From positions 1 through 51,794 of the IMG/VR virus record IMGVR_UViG_3300025767_000028: DNA of 51,794 nt; one strand, 5' to 3'. The DNA is from a virus. This document shows positions 13,103-22,754 of this stretch, one piece after another (position 1 is the stretch's first letter; each line of letters starts with the position of its first letter). The position numbers and the translations under genes were made by a program. Under the pieces are notes generated by a model. That model saw nothing but the letters and a program-made list of their open reading frames with translations. It did no database searches and had not been told where the DNA came from.

Positions 13103-13304
13103 CATTATTATACCAGACTCAGCAATACAAAAAGAGTATAAAGCTTATGTTATTGGTGTAGGTACAGAAGTTACTGAAATTAATGAAGGTGATTTAATAC
13201 AATATGCTGAATACTGTGTTCCAACTGAAATGGAGCATGAGGGTGCTATGCATTTACTTATTAATGTTGGGGATATTCATGCAATTTTAAAAGAAGAAGA
13301 GTAA
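13020..13304 (+). CDS. GroES-like co-chaperonin (Cpn10)
   Basis: Ninety-four residues is the normal Cpn10 length. The order matches the family: VIPVGKKVLVKPKE, the loop VPGTNIIIPDSA where GroES has its mobile loop with a hydrophobic tripeptide (here III), KAYVIGVGTEV, EGDLIQYAEY, and LLINVGDIHAIL at the end. It would cap host GroEL and adapt it for folding phage proteins, as T4 gp31 does for the T4 capsid. It lies directly before the terminase gene, overlapping by 1 nt (TAATG), and near the capsid gene, which suits this role. Confidence 0.85.
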   Translation: MIKTKVIPVGKKVLVKPKEVTRLVPGTNIIIPDSAIQKEYKAYVIGVGTEVTEINEGDLIQYAEYCVPTEMEHEGAMHLLINVGDIHAILKEEE

Positions 13305-15493
13305 TGTATATTTCCATTCCAACATATGAATCTGGTAAATGGACTGAAACCAAGTTTGATACAAGAGATAGTTTTAAAGAATTTGTATTATCAATTTTTA
13401 AAGAACCTGGTTTGTATGAGTTTAATGATACATCTTTAATTTTTAACCAAGAGGCTATTAATTTTAACAAAGATGGATTTTATTGTTCAGCTCCTTTTAG
13501 ATCAACAGATTTTATAAGTTACTGGAATGATCAAAAAAACAAATGCCGTGTGGGGGTTATCTATAAAGATGGGCCCCTTACTTGGTATTTAACACGTGAT
13601 TATTACATGTGGTTAAACTTCTTACCCATCTATGATAAAGAGGAAAAGAAGTATGGATTTGCTAAAGTCAGAGATGCACAATATCATATGGCTTTATATG
13701 AGATGCTTGCTGAGCTTAGTTATAAGCATTCTGCTATTTTAAAGAAACGTCAGATTGCATCTTCTTACTTTCACATGGGTAAGATCATTAATACATATTG
13801 GTTTGAAGAGGGTAGTACTTGTAAGATAGGTGCTTCTCTAAAGGATTACATTAATGATAAAGGTTCATGGAAGTTTCTTGATGAATACAAAACATTTTTA
13901 AATGAGCATACTGCTTGGTATAGACCTAGTAATCCTGAAAAGGTTTTATTATGGCAACAGCAGATTGAAGTAAAAGTAGGTAATAGAAAAACATCTAGAG
14001 GTCTTAAGTCTAAGATACAAGGTGCATCTTTTGAGAAGAATGCTACAACAGGTGTTGGTGGACCTACAACAATCTTTTTTCATGAAGAGGCTGGTATTGC
14101 ACCTAAAATGGATAAAACATATGAGTACCTTAGACCTGCAATGTCTTCTGGTATGGTAACAACAGGTATGTTTATAGCTGCAGGTTCCGTAGGGGATCTT
14201 GATCAGTGTGAGCCTTTGAAACAAATGATATTGAATCCTACAGCAAATGATATATATGCTGTAGAAACTGATTTAATGGACAAAGATGGTACTATTGGAC
14301 TAGCTGGTTTATTTATTCCAGAGCAATGGTCTATGCCCCCTTATATTGATAATTACGGTAACTCCAAGATACAAGAAGCACTTGATGCAATAAAAGCAGA
14401 AAGAGCTCAATGGAAAGCTGATTTAAGTCCTGAGCAATATCAATTACGTATTTCTCAGAAACCAACTAATATTGCTGAAGCTTTTGCTTATAGAAAAGAA
14501 TCAGTATTTCCTCAAGGTGTTTTATCACAACAACAAAAAAGAATTGAAGAGAAAGAATATGCATATGAGCATATAGAACTTGAAAGAGTTAGTGATGGTA
14601 TTCTTGCTAAAAGATCAAATAAGTTACCAATATCTGAATTCCCATTAAGTAAAAAAGCACAAGATAAAACTGGATGTTTGGTTACATGGGAAAGACCTGT
14701 TTCTAATCCTGAGTTTGGTGCCTATTATGCATCTATTGACCCTGTATCAGAAGGTAAGACAACTACTTCAGATTCATTGTGTAGTATTATTGTATATAAG
14801 AACTCTGTTGAAATAACAAGAGAAGGTCCCCAGGGTATTGAACGTTTTATAGAACCTGGTAAAATTGTAGCATCTTGGTGTGGTAGATATGATGATATTA
14901 ATAAAACACATCAGCAATTAGAATTAATTGTTGAATGGTATAATGCTTGGACTATTGTTGAGAATAATATATCATTATTTATACAACATATGATATCTAA
15001 AAAGAAACAAAAGTATCTTGTGCCAAAACAACAGATTATGTTTTTAAAAGATCTTGGTTCAAACAAATCTGTTTATCAAGAATATGGTTGGAAAAATACA
15101 GGTACATTATTTAAAAATCATTTAATTTCTTATGCTATTGAATTTCTTAGAGAAGAAATAGATCAAGAAACAGATGATGATGGTAACATAATAAAAACAA
15201 CTTTAGGTATAGAAAGAATACCAGATCCAATGTTATTAAAAGAAATGCTTGCATACTATCCAGGACTCAACGTGGATAGGCTTGTAACTTTTGCAGCATT
15301 GGTTGCTTTTGTAAGAATACAAGAATCAAATAGAGGTTATTTAAGAAGAAGTGAATCTGAATCAGGTGATTACTTGGATAATTCAAAAAAATTCCATAAA
15401 TTAAAGTATAGTCCGTTCAAGAATATTGGAAGGATTAAAACTGCTAACGGTGGTCCAAAAATAAAAAGATCAGCATATAAAAATTTTAGATAA
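13304..15493 (+). CDS. terL: Terminase large subunit (ATPase and nuclease)
   Basis: The 729-residue packaging motor shows an unusual Walker-A-like stretch KKRQIASSYFHMGK (about 146-160) and a Walker B TIFFHEEAG (about 254-262) with the catalytic acid pair. The C-terminal RNase-H-type nuclease has YYASIDPVSEG (D about 479) and a following acid in WTIVENN (about 552). It pumps DNA into the prohead through the portal and cuts it. Length and order agree with crAss-like terminases. The portal gene starts 2 nt after its stop. Confidence 0.95.
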   Translation: MYISIPTYESGKWTETKFDTRDSFKEFVLSIFKEPGLYEFNDTSLIFNQEAINFNKDGFYCSAPFRSTDFISYWNDQKNKCRVGVIYKDGPLTWYLTRDYYMWLNFLPIYDKEEKKYGFAKVRDAQYHMALYEMLAELSYKHSAILKKRQIASSYFHMGKIINTYWFEEGSTCKIGASLKDYINDKGSWKFLDEYKTFLNEHTAWYRPSNPEKVLLWQQQIEVKVGNRKTSRGLKSKIQGASFEKNATTGVGGPTTIFFHEEAGIAPKMDKTYEYLRPAMSSGMVTTGMFIAAGSVGDLDQCEPLKQMILNPTANDIYAVETDLMDKDGTIGLAGLFIPEQWSMPPYIDNYGNSKIQEALDAIKAERAQWKADLSPEQYQLRISQKPTNIAEAFAYRKESVFPQGVLSQQQKRIEEKEYAYEHIELERVSDGILAKRSNKLPISEFPLSKKAQDKTGCLVTWERPVSNPEFGAYYASIDPVSEGKTTTSDSLCSIIVYKNSVEITREGPQGIERFIEPGKIVASWCGRYDDINKTHQQLELIVEWYNAWTIVENNISLFIQHMISKKKQKYLVPKQQIMFLKDLGSNKSVYQEYGWKNTGTLFKNHLISYAIEFLREEIDQETDDDGNIIKTTLGIERIPDPMLLKEMLAYYPGLNVDRLVTFAALVAFVRIQESNRGYLRRSESESGDYLDNSKKFHKLKYSPFKNIGRIKTANGGPKIKRSAYKNFR

Positions 15494-15495
15494 GT

Positions 15496-18249
15496 ATGAA
15501 AGTGTTTAATGCAATGCAATTGAAGAACGGTGCTAAAGCTGATAGCGGCTATCCGTCAACTTCCAGCCTTACACAACCAATACAGTTTTTACCTTCAAAA
15601 AAGAAAAATGAAGATTGGGCTGCATGGAATTTAGACTGGCTTGAATTGCAGGGTATGCAGTTCTTAAAACAAAATTCTAGAAAGTTATTAAAGAATTATA
15701 AGCTTGCTAAAGGGATTATTGATAAAACTGACTACATTGTAGAAGAGGATAATGATTATAAAGATTTAGTTGATGTATTAACTAAAGAAGATGAATCAGC
15801 ACTAGAACTTAAGTTTTATCCAATCATACCAAATGTTGTAAATGTACTATCAGGAGAATTTTCTAAAAGATATTCTAAAGTTCAGTTTAGAGCTGTAGAT
15901 GATTTATCTTACAATGAAATGCTTGAACAAAAAAGAGCATTGGTTGAGGAAAATTTATTAGCAGATGCACAAGAAAAACTTTTATTCAGAATGATTGAAA
16001 TGGGTGCCAACCCGGAAGATCCTGAATTTCAACAAAAACTTTCTCCAGAAAATCTTAAAACATTACCTGAAATAGAAGACTTCTTTTCTAAGGATTATAG
16101 AAGTATGGTTGAGGAATGGGCATCTCATCAATTAAATGTTGATGAAGAAAGATTTAAAATGCAAGAATTAGAGGAACGTGCTTTCCGTGATATGCTTATT
16201 ACGGATAGAGAGTTCTGGCATTTTAGAATGCTTGAGGATGATTATGAATTAGAATTATGGAACCCTGTTCTTACATTCTATCAAAAATCTCCAGATACAA
16301 GATATATATCACAATCTAATTATGCAGGTAAAATGGATCTTATGACCATTGCTGATGTGATAGATAAGTATGGTTATTTGATGAATCAAAAACAACTGGA
16401 ATCTTTGCAGGAAATATATCCAGCAAAATCAGGTGCATATCAAGTGTCAGGTTATCAAAATGATGGTGCTTACTATGATGCTACTAAATCACATGAGTGG
16501 AATACAGGTTCTCCAAGTTTAGGTTATAGACAATTTGTTTCTAATTGGAACACCTCTCCTGAATATGGTGGTGATGTTATTAGTTCCATATTAAGTGAAG
16601 GTGATGACGTTACAAATTGGGGTGAAGGTTCTCTAATGAGAGTAACAACTGTATACTGGAAGACTCAACGTAAGGTTGGTCATCTTACTAAAATAACAGA
16701 AACAGGTGAAGTCATTCAAGAAATCATTGATGAAACTTTTAAAGTAACAGAAAAACCTATATATGATGATTCATTGTTTAAGAATAAAAACAAAGAAACA
16801 TTATTGCAGGGTGAACATATAGATTGGATTTGGATTAATGAAACATGGGGTGGTGTTAAGATAGGACCAAACCTTCCAGCTTTTTGGAAATCTAATGCAA
16901 GTGATAATATTAATCCTATTTATTTAGGTATTAATAAAAAGAAACCAGGTAGAGTACCTTTTCAATTTAAAGGTGACAATTCTTTATATGGTTGTAAATT
17001 ACCTGTTGAAGGTAGAGTGTTTTCAGATAGAAACACAAGATCAACATCTTTAGTTGATTTAATGAAAGCTTATCAAGTGGGATATAACATGGTAAATAAT
17101 CAAATAGCAGATATTCTGGTAGATGAGTTAGGTACTATAATTATGTTTGATCAAAATGCCTTACCGCGTCACTCCATGGGTGAAGATTGGGGTAAAGGTA
17201 ATTATGCTAAGGCATACACTGCTATGAAAGATTTTAGCATGTTACCATTAGATACATCAATTACTAATACTGAGAATGCTACAAACTTTAATCATTATCA
17301 AACTCTTAACATGGAGCAGACAGGTAGATTAATGTCACGTATTCAATTAGCTAATTATTTTAAACAACAAGCATTTGATGCAATTGGTGTTAATCCTCAA
17401 AGATTAGGTGCACCTATAGCACAACAAACAGCAACAGGTGTTACGCAAGCATTAAATCAATCTTATGCTCAAACTGAAGTTTACTTTACACAGCATTCAG
17501 ATCACCTAATGCCTAGAGTTCATCAAATGAGAACTGATGTTGCACAATACTATTATAGCAATAACCCAAGCGTAAGACTATCTTATATCAGTTCAGAAGC
17601 TGAAAAAGTTAATTTTACTATAAATGGTACTGATCTTTTATTAAGAGACTTTAACGTATTTGCAACAACTAAAACAAATCACAGATCTGTATTAGATCAA
17701 TTGAAACAATTAGCAATTACAAATAATACTTCAGGAGCAAGCATTTATGATTTAGGTAATATAATCAAAGCTGATTCTATTGCTGAAGTAACTGATATAT
17801 TAAAAGATGCTGAGGGCAAACAAGAAGCTCAAAGACAGCAAGAAATGCAACAGCAACGTGAAATGCAAGAACAGCAACTTAAAGCAAGTGCTGAAGAACA
17901 AAAACTGAAACGTGAGTTTGAACTTATGGAAGCTGATAAAGAACGTCAGAATGATTTAGAGGTGGCTCAAATCAGAGCTGCTGGTTATGGTTCTATGTCA
18001 GACATTAATGAAAATAAGATTAATGACTACCAAGATGAAATGGCAAACATTAGAGCTGATAGAAAAGACAGAGAAAAAATGGACTTTCAAAGACAGCAGG
18101 CAACTTTAAAAAATTCTAATGATCAGACAAAACTTCAGATAGAAAGAGAAAAAATTGCAGCTCAAAAAGATATTGCTGACAAACAGTTACAAATAGCAAG
18201 AGAGAACAAAAACAAATATGATTTTAAAGATTCTAAGAAGGAAAAATAA
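15496..18249 (+). CDS. Portal protein
   Basis: The 917-residue protein follows the terminase directly and has the size typical for crAss-like portals. After a short N-terminus come helices with WNLDWLELQGMQFLKQN, a stretch IPNVVNVLSGEF resembling the portal core start, and a TGVTQALNQSYAQTE segment near residue 650. Residues about 770-917 are a glutamine/glutamate-rich coiled coil (QQEMQQQREMQEQQLKASAE), probably the barrel or an internal extension. It would form the dodecameric ring at one capsid vertex through which DNA passes. Confidence 0.92.
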   Translation: MKVFNAMQLKNGAKADSGYPSTSSLTQPIQFLPSKKKNEDWAAWNLDWLELQGMQFLKQNSRKLLKNYKLAKGIIDKTDYIVEEDNDYKDLVDVLTKEDESALELKFYPIIPNVVNVLSGEFSKRYSKVQFRAVDDLSYNEMLEQKRALVEENLLADAQEKLLFRMIEMGANPEDPEFQQKLSPENLKTLPEIEDFFSKDYRSMVEEWASHQLNVDEERFKMQELEERAFRDMLITDREFWHFRMLEDDYELELWNPVLTFYQKSPDTRYISQSNYAGKMDLMTIADVIDKYGYLMNQKQLESLQEIYPAKSGAYQVSGYQNDGAYYDATKSHEWNTGSPSLGYRQFVSNWNTSPEYGGDVISSILSEGDDVTNWGEGSLMRVTTVYWKTQRKVGHLTKITETGEVIQEIIDETFKVTEKPIYDDSLFKNKNKETLLQGEHIDWIWINETWGGVKIGPNLPAFWKSNASDNINPIYLGINKKKPGRVPFQFKGDNSLYGCKLPVEGRVFSDRNTRSTSLVDLMKAYQVGYNMVNNQIADILVDELGTIIMFDQNALPRHSMGEDWGKGNYAKAYTAMKDFSMLPLDTSITNTENATNFNHYQTLNMEQTGRLMSRIQLANYFKQQAFDAIGVNPQRLGAPIAQQTATGVTQALNQSYAQTEVYFTQHSDHLMPRVHQMRTDVAQYYYSNNPSVRLSYISSEAEKVNFTINGTDLLLRDFNVFATTKTNHRSVLDQLKQLAITNNTSGASIYDLGNIIKADSIAEVTDILKDAEGKQEAQRQQEMQQQREMQEQQLKASAEEQKLKREFELMEADKERQNDLEVAQIRAAGYGSMSDINENKINDYQDEMANIRADRKDREKMDFQRQQATLKNSNDQTKLQIEREKIAAQKDIADKQLQIARENKNKYDFKDSKKEK

Positions 18250-18296
18250 ACTTTTTAGATACTTTTAAAAGAAAAAAAACATAGATAGCTATATAC

Positions 18297-18323
18297 TGCA
18301 AAAAATGGCAAATTCTTTTTGCA
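18297..18323 (+). terminator. Possible weak hairpin after the portal gene
   Basis: TGCAAAAA (18297-18304) and TTTTTGCA (18316-18323) pair perfectly with an 11-nt loop, followed by TTTTGTAAG. The stem is AT-rich, so termination would be weak. It stands just before the next promoter-like motif. Confidence 0.35.
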
Positions 18324-18348
18324 TTTTGTAAGTTTATTTATGAAAATG

Positions 18349-18370
18349 TTTTGTATATTATATATGTAAG
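18349..18370 (+). promoter_or_regulatory. Recurrent promoter-like motif, copy 2
   Basis: TTTTGTATATTATATATG begins at 18349; the ATG of the scaffold candidate is at 18400. It opens the scaffold/capsid unit, for which strong expression is expected. Confidence 0.75.
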
Positions 18371-18399
18371 AAAGATTAATTACAAAAACCAACAATATT

Positions 18400-19686
18400 A
18401 TGGCAACAGAAAGTAAAACAGTTGAGAGCAATGTAGCTCAAGTGGATATTGATTTAGATAGCTTATTTGATGGTGCAGCCGGAGCAGAAAGTGTTACGGT
18501 ACCTGAAGAAAATAAACCTAAATCTATATTTACCAAACCAGAAAAAGTAGACATGTCATTTGCAGATCCTGATTATAAAGAGGAGGATGACAAAGAAGCT
18601 GAAGCAAGTAAAGACACTGAAAAAAAATCAGAGTCTAAAGAAATTAGTGATGATGATAAAAAAGATGCAGAAGATTTTTTAGATGCATTTAATGATGAAT
18701 CATCAGAAGAAGAAGAGAAAGAAGAAAAAGAAACAAGAGGAAGAAAAAAGATTTCTGGTATAAGTGATGTTTTTTCAAAGCTTATTAAAGAAGACAAAAT
18801 TGTTCCTTTTGATGATGATAAAGATTTAGCAGATTATTCTGCTAAGGATTGGCAGGAGCTTATAGAAGCTAACTTGGAAGAAAAAGCAAATCAGGTTAGA
18901 AGAGAAACTCCTAAACAGTTCTTTGAAAGTTTACCACAAGAACTCCAAATTGCTGCACGTTATGTAGCTGATGGTGGTCAAGATTTAAAAGGTTTGTTTT
19001 CTACGTTAGCAGAAGCTGAGACAAAAAAAAGCTTAGATGTTACCAAAGAAAAAGACCAAGAAATTATAATCAGTGACTACTTGCAAGCAACAGGCTACGG
19101 TAATGCTGAAGAGATTGCTGAAGAGATTGAGATCTGGAAAGATTTAGGAAAGCTTGAACAACAGGCTATGAAATTTAAACCTAAGTTGGACAAGATGCAA
19201 GAAAAAGTTTTAGCTAAAAAGCTAGAAGAACAAGAGATGCGTAAAGCACAACAGCAAAAAGCATCTCAACAGTATATGGAGAATGTGTATAACACATTAA
19301 AAGAAGGATCACTGGGTGATTTAAAAGTTGATAGAAAGACACAGTCTATGCTATATAACGGATTAGTTCAACCTAATTACCCTTCTGTTAGTGGAAAGAA
19401 CACAAACTTGTTAGGTCATTTGCTTGAGAAGTATCAGTTTGTAGAACCAAACTATACTTTAATTTCTGAAGCACTATGGTTGTTATCTGATCCTGATGGA
19501 TATAAGTCCAAGATCATGGATAAAGGAGCACAAAGTAGTGTTGAAAAAACAGTAAGAAAGCTAAAGACTGAGCAAGCTAATGCTGGAGGTTCCTCTCTTG
19601 GAGTAGATCAACGTGAAGAAGAAACAAAATCACGTTCTACAAAAAGAAAGATACCAAGAAGCAATAACATATTTAAAAGGTTTTAA
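18400..19686 (+). CDS. Scaffold-type protein between portal and capsid
   Basis: The 428-residue protein has an acidic, low-complexity first third (glutamate/aspartate/serine runs, about 50-115) and a helical middle (EEIAEEIEIWKDLGKLEQQAMKFK; EEQEMRKAQQQKASQQYMEN). The C-terminus is basic, ending in RKIPRSNNIFKRF. An acidic coil with a basic C-terminal tail that binds the capsid inner face is the usual design of scaffold proteins, and this is the usual position. No protease domain is visible. The assignment rests on position and composition. Confidence 0.75.
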   Translation: MATESKTVESNVAQVDIDLDSLFDGAAGAESVTVPEENKPKSIFTKPEKVDMSFADPDYKEEDDKEAEASKDTEKKSESKEISDDDKKDAEDFLDAFNDESSEEEEKEEKETRGRKKISGISDVFSKLIKEDKIVPFDDDKDLADYSAKDWQELIEANLEEKANQVRRETPKQFFESLPQELQIAARYVADGGQDLKGLFSTLAEAETKKSLDVTKEKDQEIIISDYLQATGYGNAEEIAEEIEIWKDLGKLEQQAMKFKPKLDKMQEKVLAKKLEEQEMRKAQQQKASQQYMENVYNTLKEGSLGDLKVDRKTQSMLYNGLVQPNYPSVSGKNTNLLGHLLEKYQFVEPNYTLISEALWLLSDPDGYKSKIMDKGAQSSVEKTVRKLKTEQANAGGSSLGVDQREEETKSRSTKRKIPRSNNIFKRF

Positions 19687-19738
19687 TAAGTAAAACAACA
19701 ATAAACAATAATAATTAACTAAATAACAATTAACAATT

Positions 19739-21355
19739 ATGGCAACTCCTGTATTAAACAATGGAATTTTCCTTAGAGATACTGCTTATAAAGCAAGTTC
19801 TCACGTTGATTCTTATCACCTTACCCAAATGCTTGGATCTTCTGAGCCTATGGATATGGGACCAGTTGATCTTTGGGCTATGACCCAGAAGGTAGAAATG
19901 CCTTTGTATCAAATGGCTTCTTTTGGTGGAAAGAACACAATCTTAGTAGATAACGCTCGTGGTGAGTACAAATGGCAAACGCCAATTGCACAAGACCTAC
20001 CTTTTGTAGTTGCAGACATTGAGCCTGCAAATGATGAAAAAGGTATTGACGGTACTACTTTTAAAATTAAAGTGTCTAAAAGAGCTTTTGGACATGGTGA
20101 CATTATTACTTATGACAAGTATAATGGTTTAGAATTATACATTACAGCAGATGATATTATCCCTGCAGGTGATGGATTTATCTACACTGTACAACTTGTA
20201 AATAATAATAGTGCAGTATCATTAGATAACGCTTATTTAGCACCAGGAACTAAATTCTTTAGAAAAGGTTCTGCGCGTGGTGAGTATGGTGAAAGATTCT
20301 CAGACATTGAAACTGGATCTGGATTCCGTGAGTTTTACAACTTTGTTGGTGGAGCTGAAGCACATGTACATTACTCTATTTCTAGCCGTGCTGATCTTAT
20401 GATCAAAGGTGGTTTAAATGCTGACGGTACTGTACCTGTAACAGAAATCTGGAGAAACTTTGATGAAAGTGGAAATCCTTCTGTATCTTCTATTGAGCAA
20501 TTAGTAGCATCAATGGGTAAAGCCGGTGCACGTGAAGCAATGGAAGATGGACGTTTATCAAGAACGTTTGTTACTAATATGGAAGCTGCTCACTTAAGCA
20601 AAATTGCAAATGACATTGAAACTTACTTAATGTGGGGTAAAGGTGGAAAAGTAAAACAAGATGGACCAGATGATATCAGATTATCTGTAGGTTTATGGTC
20701 TCAGTTGGATAACTCTTTCAAGAGAGTATACAACAAGTCTTCTTTCACTTTAGACATGTTCAAGTCTGAATTATACAACTTCTACCAAGGTAAAGTTGAA
20801 TTTAAAGGACCGGACCCACAAAGACAATTAGTTGTACAAACTGGTATTGGTGGTATGCAATTAATCAACAAAGCTATTGCTGATGAAGTATATGGTTCTG
20901 GATTAGTTCAAAATGCTTCTGAAATTGGTGCAGTTAAAGGTTCTGGTATGGATTTAGATTTTGGTTTTGCTTATACAAGCTTTACTATTCCTTTCCTTGC
21001 AAATGTTAAATTTGTATTGAATCCTGCATTTGACAACTTACATACTAATGATGTTGAGAATCCATTAATTGATGGACGTCCTTTAAGCTCTTATAGCTTT
21101 ATCATCTTTGATGTAAGTGAAAATGGAAATGATAACATTCACTTATTGAAATTATCTTGGGATAATCAACTTAAGTGGTTCTACCAAAATGGTACTATGG
21201 ACTACATGGGAAGAACTCAAGGTTTTGCATCTAGCGGTAACTTTAATGGTTATAGAGTTTATATGACTCAAACTATGCCAGCTATTTGGGTGAAGGATCC
21301 AACCAAAGTATTAAAAATTGTAATGAGAAACCCAGTAACTGGAGGATCATTCTAA
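19739..21355 (+). CDS. Major capsid protein
   Basis: The 538-residue protein is recognised as the crAss-like capsid protein by position after the scaffold and by segments such as PVDLWAMTQKVEMPLYQMASFGGKN, IWRNFDESGNPS and VYMTQTMPAIWVKDPTKVLK. It would adopt the HK97 fold and build an icosahedral shell. Its codons contain more C-ending choices than neighbouring genes, as expected for a very abundant product. A strong terminator follows 12 nt after the stop. Confidence 0.92.
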   Translation: MATPVLNNGIFLRDTAYKASSHVDSYHLTQMLGSSEPMDMGPVDLWAMTQKVEMPLYQMASFGGKNTILVDNARGEYKWQTPIAQDLPFVVADIEPANDEKGIDGTTFKIKVSKRAFGHGDIITYDKYNGLELYITADDIIPAGDGFIYTVQLVNNNSAVSLDNAYLAPGTKFFRKGSARGEYGERFSDIETGSGFREFYNFVGGAEAHVHYSISSRADLMIKGGLNADGTVPVTEIWRNFDESGNPSVSSIEQLVASMGKAGAREAMEDGRLSRTFVTNMEAAHLSKIANDIETYLMWGKGGKVKQDGPDDIRLSVGLWSQLDNSFKRVYNKSSFTLDMFKSELYNFYQGKVEFKGPDPQRQLVVQTGIGGMQLINKAIADEVYGSGLVQNASEIGAVKGSGMDLDFGFAYTSFTIPFLANVKFVLNPAFDNLHTNDVENPLIDGRPLSSYSFIIFDVSENGNDNIHLLKLSWDNQLKWFYQNGTMDYMGRTQGFASSGNFNGYRVYMTQTMPAIWVKDPTKVLKIVMRNPVTGGSF

Positions 21356-21367
21356 GAATTGTAATAT

Positions 21368-21396
21368 AAAGGGAGGGGTTAATACCTCCTCCCTTT
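21368..21396 (+). terminator. Strong terminator after the major capsid gene
   Basis: AAAGGGAGG (21368-21376) pairs perfectly with CCTCCCTTT (21388-21396), with inner GG/CC pairs, followed by TTATTTTA. This G/C-rich stem stands out in the AT-rich sequence. Confidence 0.88.
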
Positions 21397-21423
21397 TTAT
21401 TTTAACCTTTTAATACTAAAACA

Positions 21424-21603
21424 ATGGCATTAACAAAACAAAAACAAATAGTAAATGATCCAGTGCTTAAAAAAAGCGAAAGATCAGAGCATGGTTTTTC
21501 AACATTTGCTCATAATAATGTACTTGTTGAAAAAATAAATGAATTAGAAGTTGAAATTGCAGCTTTAAAAGCAACAGTTGCAGGTCTTGAAAATCCTGCA
21601 TAG
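21424..21603 (+). CDS. Short coiled-coil protein after the capsid gene (59 aa)
   Basis: ATG at 21424 opens a 59-codon frame: a polar N-terminus (ALTKQKQIVNDPVLKKSERS), a GFSTFAHNNVL segment and a C-terminal heptad helix (VEKINELEVEIAALKATVAGLE). The helix suggests a small trimer or dimer, such as part of a capsid decoration or fibre base. The gene is followed by a hairpin and has good codon use. Conserved short genes at this place are known in crAss-like phages. Confidence 0.75.
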   Translation: MALTKQKQIVNDPVLKKSERSEHGFSTFAHNNVLVEKINELEVEIAALKATVAGLENPA

Positions 21604-21625
21604 TTTGTAAATTCAAAGAACTTTA

Positions 21626-21642
21626 GTCAGGTATAACCTGAC
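21626..21642 (+). terminator. Hairpin after the 59-aa gene
   Basis: GTCAGGT (21626-21632) pairs perfectly with ACCTGAC (21636-21642) around a 3-nt loop; one more A-T pair is possible. Only a short T-stretch (TTTAG) follows, so termination is probable but partial. Confidence 0.5.
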
Positions 21643-21665
21643 TTTAGAAATATTAATAATAAATT

Positions 21666-21686
21666 GTACATAATTATGTACCTTTG
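21666..21686 (+). promoter_or_regulatory. 16-bp palindrome overlapping a TAnnTTTG box
   Basis: GTACATAATTATGTAC (21666-21681) is a perfect palindrome. Its right end overlaps TACCTTTG (21679-21686), a match to the Bacteroidota -7 box, 42 nt before the ATG at 21728. No good TTTG box lies 20 nt upstream, so the promoter may need an activator at the palindrome, or the palindrome may be a repressor site. Confidence 0.45.
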
Positions 21687-21727
21687 AGTTTAAAACAAAT
21701 AATTATTAATTTTTAAAACCAAATTAA

Positions 21728-22744
21728 ATGAGTGATTACACTATTGTAGAAAAGTACCAACAAAATAAAAACACTGCTATTGCAATAAGACCATTTTTTA
21801 ATCCTAATAAAGATAATATGGGATTACAAAATTATGGGATGGCTTTGCATGAAGGTGTTTGGCATGAAGAGTCTCTAGCATGTTTAGAGATGAATGGAGT
21901 TAAAAGATATCTTACAGGATTAAATGAGTTTGCTCCTGAAGTAAAAAAATTGTCTCCCGGAGAAAAAGAAATTAAGATTAAAGAAATAAGAAATACTGTA
22001 GCACAATTAGAAGCAGAATTAGCTGCTAATGTTATAGATGTAGAAGATAAAGATTTTTGGAATAAAGTAACATTACTTAAACCAGATAATGATGCTTTTT
22101 GGTCTAAAATATCTTTAAGATGTGGTAATGATCCTGTTTTTTTAGATCCACAAAAAGATGCTTATGATTTAATTAAAATTTATGCTATTAATGCTGGAGG
22201 TTTTGCTATGGTGGCTAGAACATTAAAAGAAGCAAAAAAAGCAGTTAATGCACCTAAATTTTATCTAGATCAATTAGAAGAAACCATAAGTGAAAGAACA
22301 CAATATACTAAACTTAGAAATAGAGCTTTATCTGAATTACAAAAATTGTATGATACAGATGTTACTAAGCTAATGTATGTTGCTAAAAGTGTTGATGTGG
22401 AAAGTGTACAATACACTAAGTCAACACCTAATGACATTATGTATGAAAATATGGACATGTATATAAATGGTGAAGGTACAGAATCTAACAAAAAAAGAGC
22501 AGCTCAATCTTTCTTAGATGCTGCTAAAGATTCTATGGAAAATCTTAAAGTAAGAGCTTTAGTTAAAGATTCTTTGTATTATAGATTTTTAGTACCTAAA
22601 TCTTCAGGTTGGATTGAAACAATAGATAGTTCAGAAAAACTAGGTAAAAGATCTAGTGAAGTAATTGAATATCTAAAAAATCCAGGAAATGAAGATACAT
22701 TATTAAGTTTATTGTCCAAGGTTGAACCATATTGGAACTCATAA
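21728..22744 (+). CDS. Conserved structural-region protein (338 aa)
   Basis: The product is a largely helical, soluble protein. Notable parts are IAIRPFFNPNKDNMGLQNYGM near the N-terminus and long charged helices (KEIKIKEIRNTVAQLEAELAA; LDQLEETISERTQYTKLRNRAL). It is in the head-gene cluster of crAss-like phages, before a ring/connector-type gene, and is probably a virion or head-assembly protein. I know no function. A palindrome and -7-like box lie upstream. Confidence 0.75.
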   Translation: MSDYTIVEKYQQNKNTAIAIRPFFNPNKDNMGLQNYGMALHEGVWHEESLACLEMNGVKRYLTGLNEFAPEVKKLSPGEKEIKIKEIRNTVAQLEAELAANVIDVEDKDFWNKVTLLKPDNDAFWSKISLRCGNDPVFLDPQKDAYDLIKIYAINAGGFAMVARTLKEAKKAVNAPKFYLDQLEETISERTQYTKLRNRALSELQKLYDTDVTKLMYVAKSVDVESVQYTKSTPNDIMYENMDMYINGEGTESNKKRAAQSFLDAAKDSMENLKVRALVKDSLYYRFLVPKSSGWIETIDSSEKLGKRSSEVIEYLKNPGNEDTLLSLLSKVEPYWNS

Positions 22745-22754
22745 ACAATAAATA

